Positions 5,551-6,121 of a stretch of DNA of 6,121 nucleotides are shown here, piece after piece; within the stretch, counting starts at the first letter, position 1, and every line of letters starts with the position of its first letter. The translations under genes and the position numbers were made by a program. Origin of the DNA: a bacterium (GTDB lineage Bacteria > SZUA-182 > SZUA-191); NCBI GenBank assembly GCA_003230535.1, contig QIEW01000073.1, positions 1-6,121 of the forward strand, in the 5' to 3' direction. The notes beneath the pieces are model-generated. The model did not search any database and had not been told where the DNA came from. It saw only the letters and a list, made by a program, of their open reading frames with translations.

Positions 5551-6121
5551 ATGAAGGAGTTTAATATCCAGGAGCTTAGGAATATAGGTATTATTGCTCA
5601 TGGGGGCGCCGGCAAGACATCATTAGCTGAAGCTATGCTTTATAATGCCGGCGCTATCACCCGGCTGGGGAAGGTAAACGATGGCACCGCTACCATGGAT
5701 TATGATCCGGATGAGATTAAGCGTCAGATATCCTTGAGTTCTTCCTTCAGCTTCTGCGAATGGTCCAAACATAAGTTAAATCTCATCGACACTCCCGGGT
5801 TCGCCAATTTCCTGCCGGATACTCACGCTTGTCTCAAGGCGGCTGACGCGGCTTTAATTTTGGTCTCCGCCATTTCCGGCGTGAAGGTGGAGACCGAAAG
5901 AGTATGGAAATTTGCCGATGAATATGAGCTTCCCCGGCTGGTATTTATCAACAAGATGGATCGGGAGAGAGCCAATTTCATCCGTGCTTTGGGCGATATT
6001 GAAAAGACGTTCGGCATTCGCCCCACTCCCGTCCAAATCCCTATCGGTACCGAGCAAAACTTTCAAGGGGTCATAGACTTGCTCCAAATGAAGGCTCATA
6101 TCTTTCTCGCAGACGGCAGCG
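5551..6121 (+). CDS. EF-G-like translational GTPase (EF-G-2/FusA2 type), partial
   Basis: The N-terminal 190 residues of a translation-factor GTPase run off the right edge; full-length relatives are around 650-700 residues. Visible motifs are G1 AHGGAGKTS (16-24), a switch-I-like segment around DYDPDEIKRQISLSS (50-64), G3 DTPGFANF (80-87) and G4 NKMD (134-137). The sequence from IRALGDIEKTFG to IPIGTEQNFQGVIDLL (144-178) matches the region leading into the EF-G-specific insert. Two changes set it apart from canonical EF-G: the switch-I threonine is Ser61, and the histidine after DTPG, needed for efficient GTP hydrolysis, is Phe84. The same kind of change is known in the EF-G-2/FusA2 branch, whose role is unsettled, so it should not be taken as the main EF-G. 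AAGGAG sits 6 bases before ATG. It starts 58 bases after the HEPN gene with no terminator between, so co-transcription is possible. Confidence 0.9.
   Translation, partial: MKEFNIQELRNIGIIAHGGAGKTSLAEAMLYNAGAITRLGKVNDGTATMDYDPDEIKRQISLSSSFSFCEWSKHKLNLIDTPGFANFLPDTHACLKAADAALILVSAISGVKVETERVWKFADEYELPRLVFINKMDRERANFIRALGDIEKTFGIRPTPVQIPIGTEQNFQGVIDLLQMKAHIFLADGS

Noticed and set aside
5823-6099. Minus-strand open frames antisense to the EF-G-like gene
   Set aside because: The plus strand has the G1, G3 and G4 motifs and a good ribosome site; the antisense frames have no motif.

Overview
The window looks like chromosomal DNA from a bacterium with an anaerobic or microaerobic, cytochrome-based lifestyle. 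The signs are an exported five-heme cytochrome c, rubrerythrin-type diiron proteins and a divergent EF-G-like GTPase. Moderate GC, strong Shine-Dalgarno sites and repeat-rich intergenic DNA fit lineages such as Desulfobacterota, Chloroflexota, Nitrospirota or Firmicutes. The sequence alone does not decide between them.

Layout, left to right. (1) Positions 1-595, minus strand: a PRC-barrel protein cut by the window edge, with a near-perfect sigma-70 promoter at 664-691. (2) 848-1760, minus strand: a two-gene operon made of a START/SRPBCC-fold protein (TTG start) and a ferritin-like diiron protein with the ligand pattern of COQ7-type hydroxylases. (3) 1784-3709, minus strand: a rubrerythrin-family gene broken by a frameshift, then a secreted multiheme cytochrome c, ending in a strong intrinsic terminator at 1784-1842. 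(4) 3721-3984: intergenic DNA with nested inverted repeats and a perfect C/G palindrome. (5) 3985-4593, minus strand: coaE, the last step of coenzyme A synthesis, with its own extended -10 promoter. (6) 4770-5492, plus strand and divergent from coaE: a minimal nucleotidyltransferase (MNT) and a HEPN protein, an apparent toxin-antitoxin pair. (7) 5551 to the right edge, plus strand: the GTPase domain of an EF-G-2/FusA2-like factor.

The cytochrome, the two diiron proteins and the lipid-binding-type SRPBCC protein suggest redox and oxygen-stress functions in the left half. The cytochrome is predicted to be exported and the diiron proteins cytosolic, so a direct electron-transfer partnership is not implied. 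The right half mixes housekeeping (coaE, EF-G-like) with an accessory MNT-HEPN module. I see no CRISPR array, tRNA, rRNA, transposase or clearly novel multi-gene system. The points most worth following are the frameshifted rubrerythrin, the COQ7-like/SRPBCC pair, the same-frame MNT-HEPN junction and the missing catalytic histidine in the EF-G-like protein.
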